64,000 nt of DNA from Cruorifilaria tuberocauda (GCA_013365365.1 JABVXU010000069.1:1-64000), one strand, 5' to 3'; positions 24,801 to 38,058 are shown, counted from the stretch's first letter. Notes: a model not told the origin generated them from the letters alone. Translations and numbers: made by a program.

Positions 24801-26117
24801 ACGGTAATATTCGCTCCTTTATTATAAGCAGTTTTTAATGCTTTTAAACAAAAATTCATCGACTTCTTATACTGACCCAGCATGTACCTGAAAACTACAA
24901 ACGTTACAAAGTTCACTTTTAAAAGCAATGATTACATCACGAAAAATAAGTCTAATCAGGAATTAGAAAAGACTGACCATAAAGATGTGCACTGAGTCTG
25001 AACTTGCACAAAATTCAGCGTTCCAACATCATCATTGCTTTCCAGCTTATCAATTAATGTGTCAGTAAATGAACTGATATGTATTGCCTCGACGAATGAA
25101 CAGTTGTTCATGTAATATTTCATTAACCTTCAAAAATTTCATTAAAGTTAAAAAAAATACCTATTCTCAATTATGATTGACAATTTACCAACAGTGACCA
25201 TTATTTTATCAAGAAAGATGTGGTTTAGGGTGGATACATTATTCAGCGATACAGTTCAGTTACGTTATAAATTGACACAATTAATATCATTTCAAGTTCT
25301 CAAATAGCCTCAAAAATAAACATACCAGTAATTTAATTCAAATAATTTTTGCTGACGCAATTGGTGTTCATCAGACAATCGGCCTAACATTTTTTGACAA
25401 TATCTGAAGATCTCACCAGGAAGATTAAGTGACCCGTGATCCAAAAGAAAAGTGCCTGAAAATTATTATTATTTATTTTCCAACACAATCTTTACTTTTT
25501 TTACTATATTAAGAATCAATACACTAAGAAAAAAAATATTGATTACTGATGTGTTCTTCCAAATAAAATAAATTCTTCCGAACAATGTTTACCTAACATG
25601 AGTGTACAATCGTACAATTCTACATCTTTCGCTTTCGTGCGGTCTAGAATCCGTCGTTTCAACTCTTCGAATAAAACTCTTTCAATTAAGTAACCTTTAT
25701 TCATTAGACCGTTGAAAATCTTATGAACTGTCATTCTGAAAAGAGACTTATTGCATACATTAGTCATCTAATGATAGCCGACCTCTTAAGTGTTGAGAGA
25801 TTAAATCTGCTCAAAAATGATGAAAACGTTATGGGTTGTTGAAACACACAATGATAGGATAACCATGCATAATCACATGTAACAGCACAAATGTTGGGTC
25901 ATCCCAATGATGAAAGCAAACCTTCTCATCCTCCAATTTAGAATCGTTTGAAACTGATCGATATTACTCCATTCCTTGTATAATATAAGAAGTTTGTTTT
26001 TCTTATATAAACCTACATGTATTTCAAAAAGCAATGGTAATGGTAAAGTGTATACTTCCGCTGGAAGAACGTTTATTATATTCGTGAGATAATCTATGAC
26101 ACTAGTTTCCAGCGATT
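21898..26117 (-). CDS. appbp2: APPBP2-like TPR protein (amyloid protein-binding protein 2), first exon not found
   Basis: Eleven exons in phase (25922-26117, 25593-25735, 25326-25455, 24978-25127, 24803-24887, 24285-24488, 23933-24060, 23724-23842, 23304-23485, 22777-22942, 21898-22187) give about 597 residues, versus 585 in human APPBP2. Similarity is collinear throughout: YTLPLPLLFEIHVGLYKKN near the start, LCDYGDCLLNSDHVEMAVQVY in the middle, NYARTYDYLGYIFRWSQRPE in the TPR region and GEEYSGLGTIYDG near the end. The repeats are tetratricopeptide helices. In mammals APPBP2 binds microtubules and the tail of amyloid precursor protein, and acts as a substrate receptor of CUL2 E3 ligases. The first exon seen starts at an acceptor with no ATG, so the initiator is upstream. 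It could be a tiny exon in 26120-26440, or the gene may be joined to the unit at 26445-27198. Confidence 0.8.
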
Positions 26118-26444
26118 CTGCAACGGTCACATAGCAAACAAGTTACAGATGATAAAATACTGAGACAAATCTATATAAATTCTAATCTAATTACCGATGG
26201 TAATTAAGTTTTTCCCAACATAAATTTTATTGTCTTAGATTCCATAGATTTTATTGTCTTACAGAGTTTTTTTTGACAATACTCACAATAAGCTCAGTAT
26301 TTTTGAATTTATTTCAGAAAATTTCTCTGGATATGATGCAATTAAGATTGGATTACATCCGGCAAAAAAAACGAAACAAGAAAAGAAATTTTTTTTCGAC
26401 TCTTCGTAACTATGTTCTTTGAAATGATCTGCATTCCCAAGCCA

Positions 26445-27198
26445 CTATTCATGAAAATTTAAGAATTTCAAATGTGATGAAGAAAACAAACTCGGATTCC
26501 TTATTTTTCCATTTTCTCGAGTAAAGTTTCGCGCTCCCCAAATTTCCAGCAGTTCGTCCCATTGACCAAAAAGCGGATCAAACAAGCCACGTTGCATTAC
26601 CAACTGTCGCATTTCATCGCGCTGTCTTATCAGATGTTCAATCATATTACGCAGCTCGTCAATAAGTCCTACGGCAATACGCTCCATTCCACCCATTATC
26701 GGTTCATCGTTTGCCCGATTCACTTCTCTATGAATACTGAATTCCTCGAAATAGACACCCAACGATACTTTGGTTCCCAATAAAAAATCTTCGATCAGAT
26801 CGTTAATCCGCGGATAAACCTAACCATAGATGTGAATGAATCCGCGGATTGTTAATAGTTCTACAGAGAATTCGCTGAAATCACCTACTGAAAATGAGGG
26901 TTGGAATTCAGAAATTAGATCCATCAAAGAAAACACTGACAAAAAGAGTTAAATGAAATTTGTTGCGATAAAAAACCAACCCTCCCAAGACTGCAAGTTG
27001 TTCAGCTAACACAGCATTTGCATTGTGTACGAGCACATGGAAATCTCTGTCGAGATGTCCCAAATTGAATTGACCTTCATTAGGGGGTATGTTCATGAAA
27101 GGTAAATTGTGCAATATCCGGGCAGCTCGCTGCGCCAAACCCACCGCTCGCTGTTCATTTTCCGCTTGTACGTCTATTTGTTCCTCATCATTTGCCAT
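26445..27198 (-). CDS. unknown protein of about 200 residues, possibly linked to APPBP2-like gene
   Basis: The ATG at 27198 (MANDEEQ) lies two bases after a TTCCAG acceptor, suggesting spliced-leader addition. Exon 1 runs to about 26979 and encodes an Ala-rich helical region (QRAVGLAQRAARILHNLPF, then NANAVLAEQLAVLGG). A second exon from about 26820 down continues VYPRINDLIEDFLLGTKVSL and MGGMERIAVGLIDELRNM, and the frame ends at 26445. A donor-like GTTTGT lies in the last exon (near 26490); used in phase, it would splice to the first exon of the APPBP2-like gene. The intron between the two coding parts is short and its donor is not a good consensus. No signal peptide or membrane helix is visible, and I do not recognise a family. 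It is either a separate upstream operon gene or the 5' part of a fused transcript. Confidence 0.5.
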
Positions 27199-29894
27199 TG
27201 CTGGAAGTTTATGTTATAAACAACGAAATTACCCGTAAAAATCACTGCAAGCAAAAATGTTACCTGGCTAATCTTCTCAACCTAAACACGCATAGGATAT
27301 ACATTATAAACAAGATTTATTAAATCTTTTATCTTTCTATGTCTTAATTGGCCGGATCTTACAATATGAATTTAGCACAGTTAAAATAGAATTCAATACA
27401 ACTTGATATGATAGAAGTATATGTATAGAAGAGCATAGAAATAACGAAACTGAATAAGATACGATAGGACTGAATGTAATACAATTCATATACTGATATA
27501 CAAAGAATTCATAAATCATTCTCAGATTAAAAAGCAGAAATTGAATTCATTCATGAAAGATGAATTAGTGGCAATGTTTCGATAATTTCGGCGTCAATAA
27601 TTGTATGGTCTATTTTGGTGAAGCAAAATATCAGAAATAAGAAATTGATCCGGCGAAAATAATTGAAATTAACCAACACATCAATAGGAATGAGTTCTAA
27701 ACATCCAGTCGGAAGCAGAATGAAACAAAAATCCTTCATGTCTGCGCCCATATCAATGACATATTGTCAGGAATGACACGTAAAGCGGGAATTTGAATGT
27801 CATGAATGACTTTTTCCTCTGTCGTTTTCGAATTCAAACAACAAACGATTAATAAGAGAAGGAAACCTTTATCTGATAACTTATATTGATAACGTTATCA
27901 AAGAGATCAATAATGATTTACTGCTTCATTGTTATGAATTAGGAAGATGACACATGGAAAATAATTATTTATTCTCATTCTTGGAATATCATTAGAACTG
28001 TTAAAATATCTTCCAGAAAGATGTAAACATTGAGTTTTTCGGGAGATTTCGGGAACACCTCATATCGTTTTACTGAATAGCAATACCAGCGTTAGAATAG
28101 CAGTGGATTTTGAAGGCAAGAACGATCTGAGCTAATTATTATCTGTTTCATCTCAAAAAAAAGATTAGATTAGACATTGCTTACTTCCCAATATATCCTT
28201 TGTCTCAATGGGAAGAACCTAAATGATACGAAATGATAAAATATCAGTTTCTTCGAATACTTATACAGACATCTGACTCCTCAAATGTACGTGAAACACA
28301 GTTTAAATATTGATTTTGTGTCAAGAAGTTTGCCACAGAAGAATGTCAAATACATATAGACTTCTAAGCTAATTTTTGTAATCACGCGATTTCTCGTTAT
28401 GCGGTTTTGTAATTCACGTGAAGTGAAATGTTTTACCTTCAAATATATTCCATGTGAACATAATGAAGTCCAGAACTGAAGCATAGAATTAATTTACCAT
28501 ATATTTTGCTCCATCTGCCGGCTTGACATTTCTCATAAACATAGATAATATCCAACGCAAAAATAAGGAGCAAAAATTAATGAGAACGATGAAACTTGTT
28601 CATCATATCGTTCAGTAAATTGATTTCTCTGCTAACAGCCGGAAATGAATGTTGTAATCATCAGATGTTGAATGTTCAAATGAGATGATAATATATTTCA
28701 CTTCGGTTTTCCTCTAAAGTTATTTTTTATCTTTTCCAAGAATATCTGCTTTTGCCTTTATTTGTTCAATACGGCTGAGAAATTACATCTTTAACCCGAA
28801 ATTCCAATCAAATTACATTGAAGAAAGGTAAGACATATCTATAAAGCATAAAGATATTACGAAATAAAAATTCCATCAGTATAAGCTGCCAAAACATGAA
28901 TATGTCAAAGTCACCAAAGAGGCCAATACAAGAGACTATTTAAACTGCAAAAATTTCATGGTTGTAAAACATTCTACAGTACAAAAATTTGATATCCCAG
29001 CAACCTTGATGGGAATCCCAGTGAATCCCTAACAAAAATTCTCAAGTCTCACGAGCAGATGAGGAAGACAACATCCTAAGTTTCTAGCTGCCGCATAATC
29101 AACTGCATGAACATGTCATCACTTAAGTACCTGATTCATTTCAAAAGCTTATCGTAATTTCAATACCATGTATTAGACCACTACATTAAATCTGAAATAT
29201 CAGATATGACAGACAATTAGAGTACAAATAGTGAAGAATATGTAATCGATAATTATTCAAGATAATGTACTAAATCACTAATAATGAGAAATTAATTTAT
29301 TGTGTGCAACGTTACATTCAATTTGTTCGTGGATCCCTAACATGACCGTCCGAAATGTAGCGACAGGAAATTCATAATTTCGTATCAAAGCGTATTTGAA
29401 TACAGTGAAATCTTGGTTTTGCTGTGGCAATCAATTTCTTTTTAATAAGACGACATGATAATAGGAGATCACAAAGATGGAGAGGACTTATCAATTAACT
29501 GTACAAAACCAACTCAATTATCTCAATGAAAAAATATATTCCAATAGACTGATGAAAGAATGATAATTGAACAATTGAATTGTCAGTGTCTAAGAAAAAA
29601 AAAATGATTTCACAAAAATACAATTAAATCCAAGTAATATAGTTTCTAGGAGTAAACAATAAAGAGTGGAATAATGAAAATGAAGAAATAATGGTGTATT
29701 AAGGAATACTATTTATGAAGAAAGATGCATCAAAATCTTACGATGTTGGAATCAATAACAGACTTATCCAAGCTGTTTATGAGATTACACCTTGAAAATA
29801 ACATAGACCATTAAATAGGAAAATACTAATAATAAATATCTAAATGATAAACAAAATTTTTAAAACTTTCAATAGTTGAAAAAGAGAAAAGAAT
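27199..29894. other. 2.7-kb AT-rich intergenic region, no gene seen
   Basis: This lies between the upstream unknown gene and the 3' end of the nucleotide transporter. It contains only chance frames and no RNA gene or repeat that I can support. Confidence 0.5.
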
Positions 29895-32800
29895 TCAAAT
29901 AATTCTATTTGCGGTACCAAACAAAGAAAAAATAACTGCTCCAATAAAGCACTGTAAAGATGTAAAAATAAACACATAGGCCCAAGTGCTGCCCGTTTCA
30001 TGTAATATATATCCAGCAAAGTAAACTCCGACAAAACCGGTTATTGCAGAAAACGCATTGAAAACACCTGCAAATAAAAAAGATTGGGATTGGGAAATTC
30101 CAAATTCCAGGAAATATTCTCCAGAATTATGTATGCATTGGAGAAGTACAATCAGAGAATAAAATAAGCTTAGCCTAAATTAAAAGTAGATTCATAAGAT
30201 TCACATAATAAAGATTCATACTCACGATATAAGCCTTTTCATGCCTTGCTACATGGAATCAAATGATTACCTCCACATATTTTTAAACTGATCTTCTTCA
30301 GAAAATTTTGACGGGATGTTGGAAAAACCGAAATAATGAGGAAGATGTTAATCCCACAGATAATGACATTATATGACGAAGATGTTTGTCTAGTAATGTT
30401 TGCTAAAGCCAGAGTCTCTTTGTTCCATTCTATTGTTTCCATCAATCCGTGTATCCCATGATTCTTAATCCTAGGGTACTGCCCATCTCAGACTCAATCT
30501 TCAATTTGAGAATGAACTTTCAGGAAAATTTTGTCTGTGAATCAAAACCCAATGTCAAAAAACTTTCGCGATACAGGAATCTTATTCAAAAAGCTTGATT
30601 TTAAAGCATTTGAAACATCTACCGATCTACTTTTCCTCTTAGCGTTAAATGTTATTCTTTCAGCTGCTTCCTTAAGATTTAGTTTCTGCAAATAGTTTTA
30701 GGAAAGCAAATTACCAAAAACTGAGCCAGTATGATTAGGAGCAAGATCACATGGATTTACTGAAACACCGCCATGATGAAAGCCACGTGCTGCCATGGCT
30801 AATGTAAAAGTGAATAAAGCGGCATTGAAACTCATAGATTGAGTTGAAATCAATAAGCACACTGCAATCGCACTTAATGAAATGCTCTGAAAACATGTAA
30901 AATTGGATTTTCAATTGGAATTCTGAAATACAAAATTCAGGATTACGCATAAAACAATATAAACATAAACTAAGTAAAAAATAAACCTCCATTAACTTCC
31001 TGGTTAGAGTAAGAGAATGTACACAGAGAAACAATGTTGTTGCGATAAAAGGAGCAAAAAACGCAGTTATAACAATTGCAAGTGAAGGCACGACATTATA
31101 GACAACTCCTTTGGCATTAGGATAAGTATCTGCGAAATAATACGGAAGCCAACTAAACATTGTATAATAAGCGTTTGCACCACAGTACTGAGCAACCGCT
31201 GCTGCCCTTAAAACTGTCATATGTCATATATGATATGTGAAGATACGTAAAAATTTTTATTCGTGTTTTTTTTTTAACTCCCGGTTAATTCGCTAAACGT
31301 AATGGAACTGTTCACAATAATATAATATCAATGACAGCAGAATAATGAAAAATATTCAATTTCTGTAACATAAAAAATCATTTGATATATGAAAATTCTT
31401 CGTCAATCTCAATTTCAGTCTTTCAAATAAAAGAAACACATAAGTTTTGTTTTTTTGCTGATAAGCCTTTAGATAAAAGACTTACCAGCAAAAAAAAGAG
31501 ACATAACCTTCAACGTACCAAAATGATCGATGTTTCAAGAGTACTCTCCAAGGAACCACATTTTCAGAGCAACTATTACCAAGTGATTTCCGCAAGCTAC
31601 TGTTTAAAGGTGCTTTCAGTTCGTCACTTTTCGCATCATCCAAGTCATTACATTGGTTACGAGATGACGACATGAAGCGAAGCGACGACCACCAAATAAA
31701 TGACATTAATCCTGAAACTTTAGATGTAAACCAGTTTCTTCAAATGAATATTGACCGTATTAATTTTATTACATGAAAATAGTGTAAATCTATCAAAAAA
31801 TGATGCGACTGGAAAGAGCAGTGTACATACCTACACACTGAAACAGCGCACGCCAACCGAAAGTTTCTAGTAATATTGAACCGACCGCACCTGCTAGCGC
31901 TGTCCTGGAATATAAAAGCACAAAAAATGTTCAGGAATGTTCACCAAATCTATTAAAATTATAATCAAATTTGACAAACTGCTGAAAAATATAAGTCATT
32001 ACCCAAGGTGAGATCCTGCCAGACATATGCCTAATATGCGTCCCTTATCGAATGATGTCAAATGTCGAGAAATCATGGAAGCCATCGATGGAAGATGGAA
32101 GGCTACAAAATATATTGTTAAAAGGCTTGCACACTCTCGCCAGTTAAAAATTAACTCAAAGCAAACGGTTTACTAAATGCATTAAGAAATTTTTGACATT
32201 GTAATTGCACTTAATTTTAGAATCAATTGCCTACCTTGCCCAATGCCTGTCGCGGAACGGATAAGTATTATAAAAAGCATTGGATGGTTTGTAGCATATG
32301 AGAGGTCGAATAATAGAGGAGTAAAGAAAGTAAGCAAAGCCCATGAGAATGTACAGATTCTCAACACCTTCTCAGCACCCACACGATCAGCCACCTGACC
32401 AGCAATTATTTGGGTACAAGCGTATCCCCAAAAAAACGACGATAATACAGTACCCTGAACATAAATTAATGCAAACTTAATTTTTCTTATATATCTTGTT
32501 CTCAGAAAAATCGTTCCATCATCAGAACACAAGTAATTTTGAGAGCTCAATATCATACTGGAATCGTACTTGGCAATATATTATTTGTATAATATATAAT
32601 TATCTAGCAAGATCATTGTGAAAATAATGACCACGTGAGATCTGTGCCTTATTCACTATATGAAGCTTTATACTCAACTAAAGATATCATTTCTATCTTA
32701 GAAAAAATTAAAAGATGAAACGTACTGCATCATTTTTGTTCCACGAATATTCGTGCGCAATAACTGTAGCACATACTGGCAAAGCAACACGTGCCGCATA

Positions 32801-33187
32801 CAACATACATGTACCGAGAAACAAATTGACTGTCCATAGGCGACATTCCTGTCTGAAATTCTTTCGAATGCTAATTTAACATTACCACTAATCATAATAT
32901 AGTTAAGATACCGCTCTCTCAGTCATTCCATACTACTCATAAAGAATGGAAGTTCCAGAGTAAATTCCTTCCGACTAACTAAACTTAGACCAGCAAGACT
33001 CTTGTAGAATCGTATCAAGCATAAAATGGATATCATCATTAAGGCTGTTACCATATAGATGATGAATGGTTTCTTTTGATTTAATGAAAAATGCAATAAC
33101 AAGAGGAAACTAACGTAACCCAAACCTGCTCCACAATCTATCACAACTGATAAGACGACTTTCGATATCTTGCTGCAACAACTTCAT
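29895..33187 (-). CDS. slc17a9: vesicular nucleotide transporter, SLC17A9-like major facilitator (one-base frame break in exon 5)
   Basis: Nine exons (33126-33187, 32726-32852, 32235-32454, 32003-32102, 31831-31905, 31519-31711, 30987-31206, 30715-30886, 29895-30067) predict about 446 residues, collinear with human SLC17A9 (436). Landmarks are LWSRQECRLWTVNLFLG at the N-terminus, GTVLSSFFWGYACTQIIAGQ, FSWLPYYFADTYPNAKGVVY, GFHHGGVSVNPCDLAPNHTG and the C-terminal HETGSTWAYVF. It has about 12 membrane helices. The family loads ATP/ADP into secretory vesicles or lysosomes using membrane potential and chloride, for purinergic signalling. In exon 5 the conserved Phe-Gly-Trp is out of frame by one extra T in a run of four at about 31860-31863. 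Splice phases on both sides require the uninterrupted frame. This is either an assembly error or a real lesion. The ATG is preceded by a GC-rich hairpin. Confidence 0.87.
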
Positions 33188-33190
33188 GTT

Positions 33191-33212
33191 GGCGGGCAGA
33201 ACATAGCCCGCC
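33191..33212 (-). promoter_or_regulatory. GC-rich hairpin immediately upstream of the SLC17A9-like start codon
   Basis: A perfect 7-bp inverted repeat (ggcgggc / gcccgcc) with an 8-base loop ends three bases before the ATG, in a region otherwise about 70% A+T. If present in the mRNA leader it would form a strong stem next to the initiator and could limit translation. If it lies upstream of the spliced-leader site it would not be in the mature mRNA. Confidence 0.5.
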
Positions 33213-36087
33213 GTTTTCGAACAGTCCTTTTGCTTTTATTGCTTTAACTCTAATTTATATGATGATAACGGAATGCGAATAATTGGATCGAAGTGGAAGT
33301 GTTCTACTTCTTCACCATTAACAGATTTCTTTCTCTTATATGTAAAGTAAAACGATTAACTTCTTCACGTTCTTCACATGTACAATAATCTAATACGCTA
33401 ATGAATGATGCGAAAAAATATATCAAACTGACGAAACGATAACAGTCATAATGATCCTCATTTTTTTTCAAGACTGGATTTATTAGACTAGAATTCCCTA
33501 AAATTCATTTCCTATCGTAGCATCTAATCAACTCGTTTTAATTGACTTGACCGTTGAAGTAGCCATTTATTTTACTTTTCCTTTTCAATACCAACTACAT
33601 ACATTCAATCGCACGTGAAAATACCCTCTAGCGTGCTCTAAGTATTATCAAATATCTCCACTCCTCTTTTTTAATACACTTTTCTAAAGATTACCACTCT
33701 CCGCTACATCTTCATAAGCAATACTATTTTCTCTTTCGTCGACATTCCAATCAAATGGAAAAGACAAATATCGGTAGTAAGAAATATTTTTTGATAAGTG
33801 GGAAATACGGAGAGAAGGGGGAAAAGAGAGAGAAAGAGGGAAAGAGGAGGAAAGGAAAATTCATGAAAACTGAGTCTCTTTTAATTTTACTCTTTTAAAT
33901 TGGACTTTCTCTGAGTCAGGGAAGTAATCTCAAGTGAAGTTTCTTCAAATTAGCTAATTAACCGATAACACTATTTTCAACTGTGGGATGAACTCCAGGT
34001 GGAGATTCAATTTCTAACTATCCTATATCATTGCAGCATCAGCACGCTTCATCTGGACTACTTCCTTTTACATGCGCTGATAAGATAGGGCACCAATTGA
34101 TTTATTCCAAGTGATGGGAGTAGTTTTGAGGGGTGTTACAAGACAGGATGATATCTCTCTATTCCTCTATCTCTCATCTCTTCCCTTTTCCTCCAATTTT
34201 CGATTTTAACGATGACAGTTACAATCAGTAATAATAACAGCAGTAGGGGAATACGTCCTATTGTATTATTAAATATTGTGCATAGTACCGTCGCACAATT
34301 GTTCTCATCGTCTGCATTTTTTCGATCAAACAGGACATTTAACGAAATTAAAAGATTTTTTTCGATTTAATGTCAAAATTTTCTGAAATAAAACAAAATT
34401 ACAAATTTTGAATTGGAAGGCATTGATCGATTTGATTGGGAAATTCATTTAAGATTAAAAACCATGAAATAAATGAATGGTACTGATCAAAGGATCATGG
34501 CCAATAAAGGAAGACATTTTTCATACCAGACAGTCAGGATAGCGATCAGAATTTATCACCATATTCAGCTAAAACGTCCATGCTCTCACTGCTGCTGCAT
34601 TTAAATATCAGGGAAAGTGATTGAAGCGGAATAAGGACGATAAATATAACTTATTAGTATGCATGAGTAATTTGCATATTTATCGCGTTGCAGAAAGATG
34701 TCAATGTTTTTCCTTTACGAAGTGCAAAAGTTTTACGGAAGGGCTTTAGTTAAGACCGTCATTTCAATTCTCCTAAACTTTCTGAAAGTTCATTTATAGA
34801 ATTTTCCAATGACGATTATATATTTAATTCAGTTCGATTGTGTAAATGATAACAGAAAGTGATAAGCGAGAAGAACCATATCGTAGGCGATCACAGGACA
34901 ATAATGTTGTAGTATTTGTCATTCCAAAAAGTATTTAAGGATAATGAATAATGTGTGAAAGAGCGAATTTGATTATTTTTCACTGCTTGACTCCTCTTCA
35001 TTCCAATTTATTAAATTTGCGTAAGATACAAATTTGAGGAATGAATTTTTCTATGATTAAAATGATAGGAAGCAGATGCACCACAATCATTTCTATCATT
35101 TTCGCATTAGTTGTTAGTTGATTTAACGAAATTTGGTGAGAGCAGTCGCTAAAGTGATGGTCTTTGGATCGAGGGTCGCTCCAACTCAAACTCCAACACC
35201 TGCCAATGAATCTTCAACATCGCCTCAGACCGCAGGATCAGGATCAGAACCAGGGTCACGTCGTAGTCATTGTAAAATTCTTCCATGTTTTCATAACTCT
35301 ATTTCAATTGATGAAACAATAATGGAATAAGTTTTGAATTATCTAAAAAAGCTATTGAAAAGACTTGATGAAAAGACAACAGATTAAGAACAGATAGGCC
35401 AAAGATTTGAAATCAGTCAAAAATCTCTTTCAGCAAAGAAACTGATTATTCGTAGGAGGTCATCACGAAGCAACACCGGTAAATTTCGTTGAGATTCAGT
35501 AATCGATTTTCTTTCTAAAAGTTTTCAATCAAATTTTAATATTAAATAAGAGTTGTTCATTATGATGATTAAATGTGAAAGATTCAATGCAGCGAATTTT
35601 CAGGACAAGCATCAATAGCGCAATCGAGGTCCTCAGGGTCAACGCGATCAACAGTTTCTGAGGTACTTTTCCCTTCAGCAAATAATAATTCTTAACATCT
35701 TCAAAATAATTGATAATTAGTAAGAAGAATCGTACAGCCAAGAAATTTCCGTTCCATTACTGAAATCAGATTAATCACTAAATTCAGGAATTCAGTTGAT
35801 AATTGCTCTCTTCATTTACAGTTTTGTAAATTTTCATTTATTTTGCATTTTATTGAATTTATAAACTGAGAAATTTCAAGTATTTCCCCGAATCAGCAGT
35901 GGCCGATGCAGTGCCGTTACAATCGTTACGCAGTAAAAAACTTATTCCGGTCAGTTATATTCTCTGCAGTGAAGATTTTTCATAAAAAGAATTAATTAAA
36001 AATATAATTTGCTATAAAGATTTTAAGAATTCCTATCAGATTCTTATCAGAAAGATTGTTATCAGACTTATCAGTTTTCATCAGATC
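33213..36087. other. 2.9-kb intergenic region between divergent genes
   Basis: This lies between the start of the minus-strand transporter and the plus-strand kinase. It contains a purine-rich GA/GGAAA stretch near 33810-33860 and a low-complexity small frame at 35157-35330. No other gene is visible. Confidence 0.45.
35157..35330 (+). CDS. low-complexity frame, possible upstream exon or small gene
   Basis: An ATG opens a 57-residue frame, MVFGSRVAPTQTPTPANESS followed by Ser/Gly/Pro-rich sequence and a short C-terminal part with two Cys. Base composition is more GC-rich than its surroundings and codon choice looks coding. It has no good splice donor that joins in phase to the SH2-kinase exon at 36088. 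It could be an alternative first exon of the kinase, a small gene, or chance. Confidence 0.25.
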   Translation: MVFGSRVAPTQTPTPANESSTSPQTAGSGSEPGSRRSHCKILPCFHNSISIDETIME

Positions 36088-37989
36088 ATGCCTGAAGAAG
36101 CTGGTGGAACAGCTGAACAGATCGAAGATGAACCATTTTATCATGGCTTTATGTCCCATGATGAATGCAAACCATTACTTACATACTCGGGTGATTTTCT
36201 GATACGGCGAGCAGAAATTGACGGTGAAATGCAATATGTCATCACTGTTCTTCCTGAAAATTCAGATGAACTTACGAACTTTGTCATCAAGAAAACCCGT
36301 TCTGTGAGTGATTCAACGAGATCTACATTAATTCAGCACACCCTCATTATATTCTGTTACATCTACAAGTGATTTGTGCGTTATTTACAGAAGCATTTGT
36401 ATTACGTACACGTATACGCATTCAAGACAATCTCCGATCTAATCGCTTATCACAGTCGCATGAAGAAGCCGCTTAATAATGAAAATGTATGCATTGTTAA
36501 AGGCATTGGAAGAAGCGATTGGCAACTTGCTCATGAGCAGGTTAATATTAGCTAAAATCTAATATTTGTGAACAGGAGAGATTTCTGGACGTAGTCTTTT
36601 AGACAGGATAAGTTTCGTGAAGTTAACTTTCATTTATTTCTCAGAATTTGCTTACGTCTAGTTTAGCTCATTTGTTCATTTTATTTTCACTTATTTATTT
36701 TAAATGTGCATTTTTTGTAATGTGCTTGAAAACTTTTTTAGATTGGACGAAACAAAAAATTGGGCGAAGGAGCGTTCGGCGAGGTGTGGGAAGGAACACT
36801 TAATCTTGGAGTGTTTCGGGGCTCTGTACCGGTGGCAATCAAAACACTTCATTCAGGAAATCTTAGTACGGATGAAAGAATTAAATTTCTTCGTGAAGCA
36901 AACTTAATGCTGAAACTAAACCATCCTAATATCATCAAATTTTACGGTGTGGCAACCTTGAAGGATCCAATAATGATCGTTATGGAATTCGCTAGTGGTG
37001 GATCACTCCTTGCTCGAGTACAGGATACTAAACGACCGGTGAAGTCTTCTTTTAAGTTTATTTTTCAAATCTTTGAAAAGTTTTCTGCATCAACGAATGA
37101 TTGCTTGATATTATACGAGACTGATTCTTATGTTACTTCAATTCTTATAGCCTAGCGATGTAGACAAAATACGATACTGTGCTGGAGCGGTTTGTGGTCT
37201 AGCATATCTCGAAACAGTGCAGATTATCCACCGGGATATTGCTGCACGAAATTGTTTACTGGATGCAGATGACGAAGTTAAATTGAGTGATTTTGGATTG
37301 TCATTGCTTGGAATCAAATATCGCGAAAGGAGCATGAAGAATGTACCAATCCGGTGAGAATTCCACTGAAGTTTGCGTATGCAGAACCAAAAAAATAGGA
37401 TGATTGAATTTCTGTTGAATGATTGATTAACCTTACCTCGTATCCTCTGAACTAAAATAGATTCAGTATCACTAAACTCATTTTGAGATGGCTGTCCCCA
37501 GAAACACTGAAACATGGACGTTTCTCATCAAAAACCGATGTTTGGAGTTTCGGTATAACCATTTGGGAAATATATTCGGGTGGTCAGGAACCATATGCAC
37601 AAATTCAAGATAACAAGGAATTGAGGCGAGGAGTCATTGAGCAAAGGGTTAAATCATTCAATTTTTGGGAATTCACTGAAATCTTTTGAAAGACTAAGCT
37701 TAGGATTTGGATTAAATTAATAGCATAAATTCGCGTTGAACTGAATAATAATCGAAAGTTGAATACGAAAGGATTATTTTGATCTAATCTCGATCATGAA
37801 TTTCAGGTGAAGATAAACAGTCCACCTGGTATGCCATCGACGATGCAACAAATAATGTTCAGCTGTTTATCATACGATCCGAAGGATCGCCCGACATTTC
37901 GGGAACTGAACATGAAGTTATCATCCATCCGACCCAGTATGTCTTATCTTACTCTGTCGTCTAAAATTAAAGGGCTATTTCACCTTTAA
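36088..37989 (+). CDS. SH2-domain non-receptor tyrosine kinase, nematode FER/FES-like short family
   Basis: Six exons in phase (36088-36303, 36391-36540, 36742-37038, 37151-37353, 37488-37647, 37807-37989) predict 402 residues. The ATG follows a TCATCAG acceptor by three bases, so spliced-leader addition is likely. An SH2 domain spans about residues 17-110 (FYHGFMSHDECKPLL; phosphotyrosine-binding Arg in FLIRR). The kinase domain begins near residue 123: Gly loop LGEGAFGEVWEG, Lys156 in VAIK, catalytic Asp250 in HRDIAARN, Asp268 in DFG, an activation-loop Tyr in KYRERSMKN, and PIRWLSPE in place of the common APE. All catalytic residues are present, so the enzyme should be active. There is no F-BAR region, as in the many short SH2-kinases of nematodes (SPE-8 and relatives), several of which act in sperm. 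Which member of that family this is cannot be told here. It ends convergently with rps-3. Confidence 0.9.
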
Positions 37990-38058
37990 ATGGAACTTTC
38001 TCATTAGAAATGACATTGCACACAGTGACAATTCGTTGCAATTGTCTAGCAATTCTTT

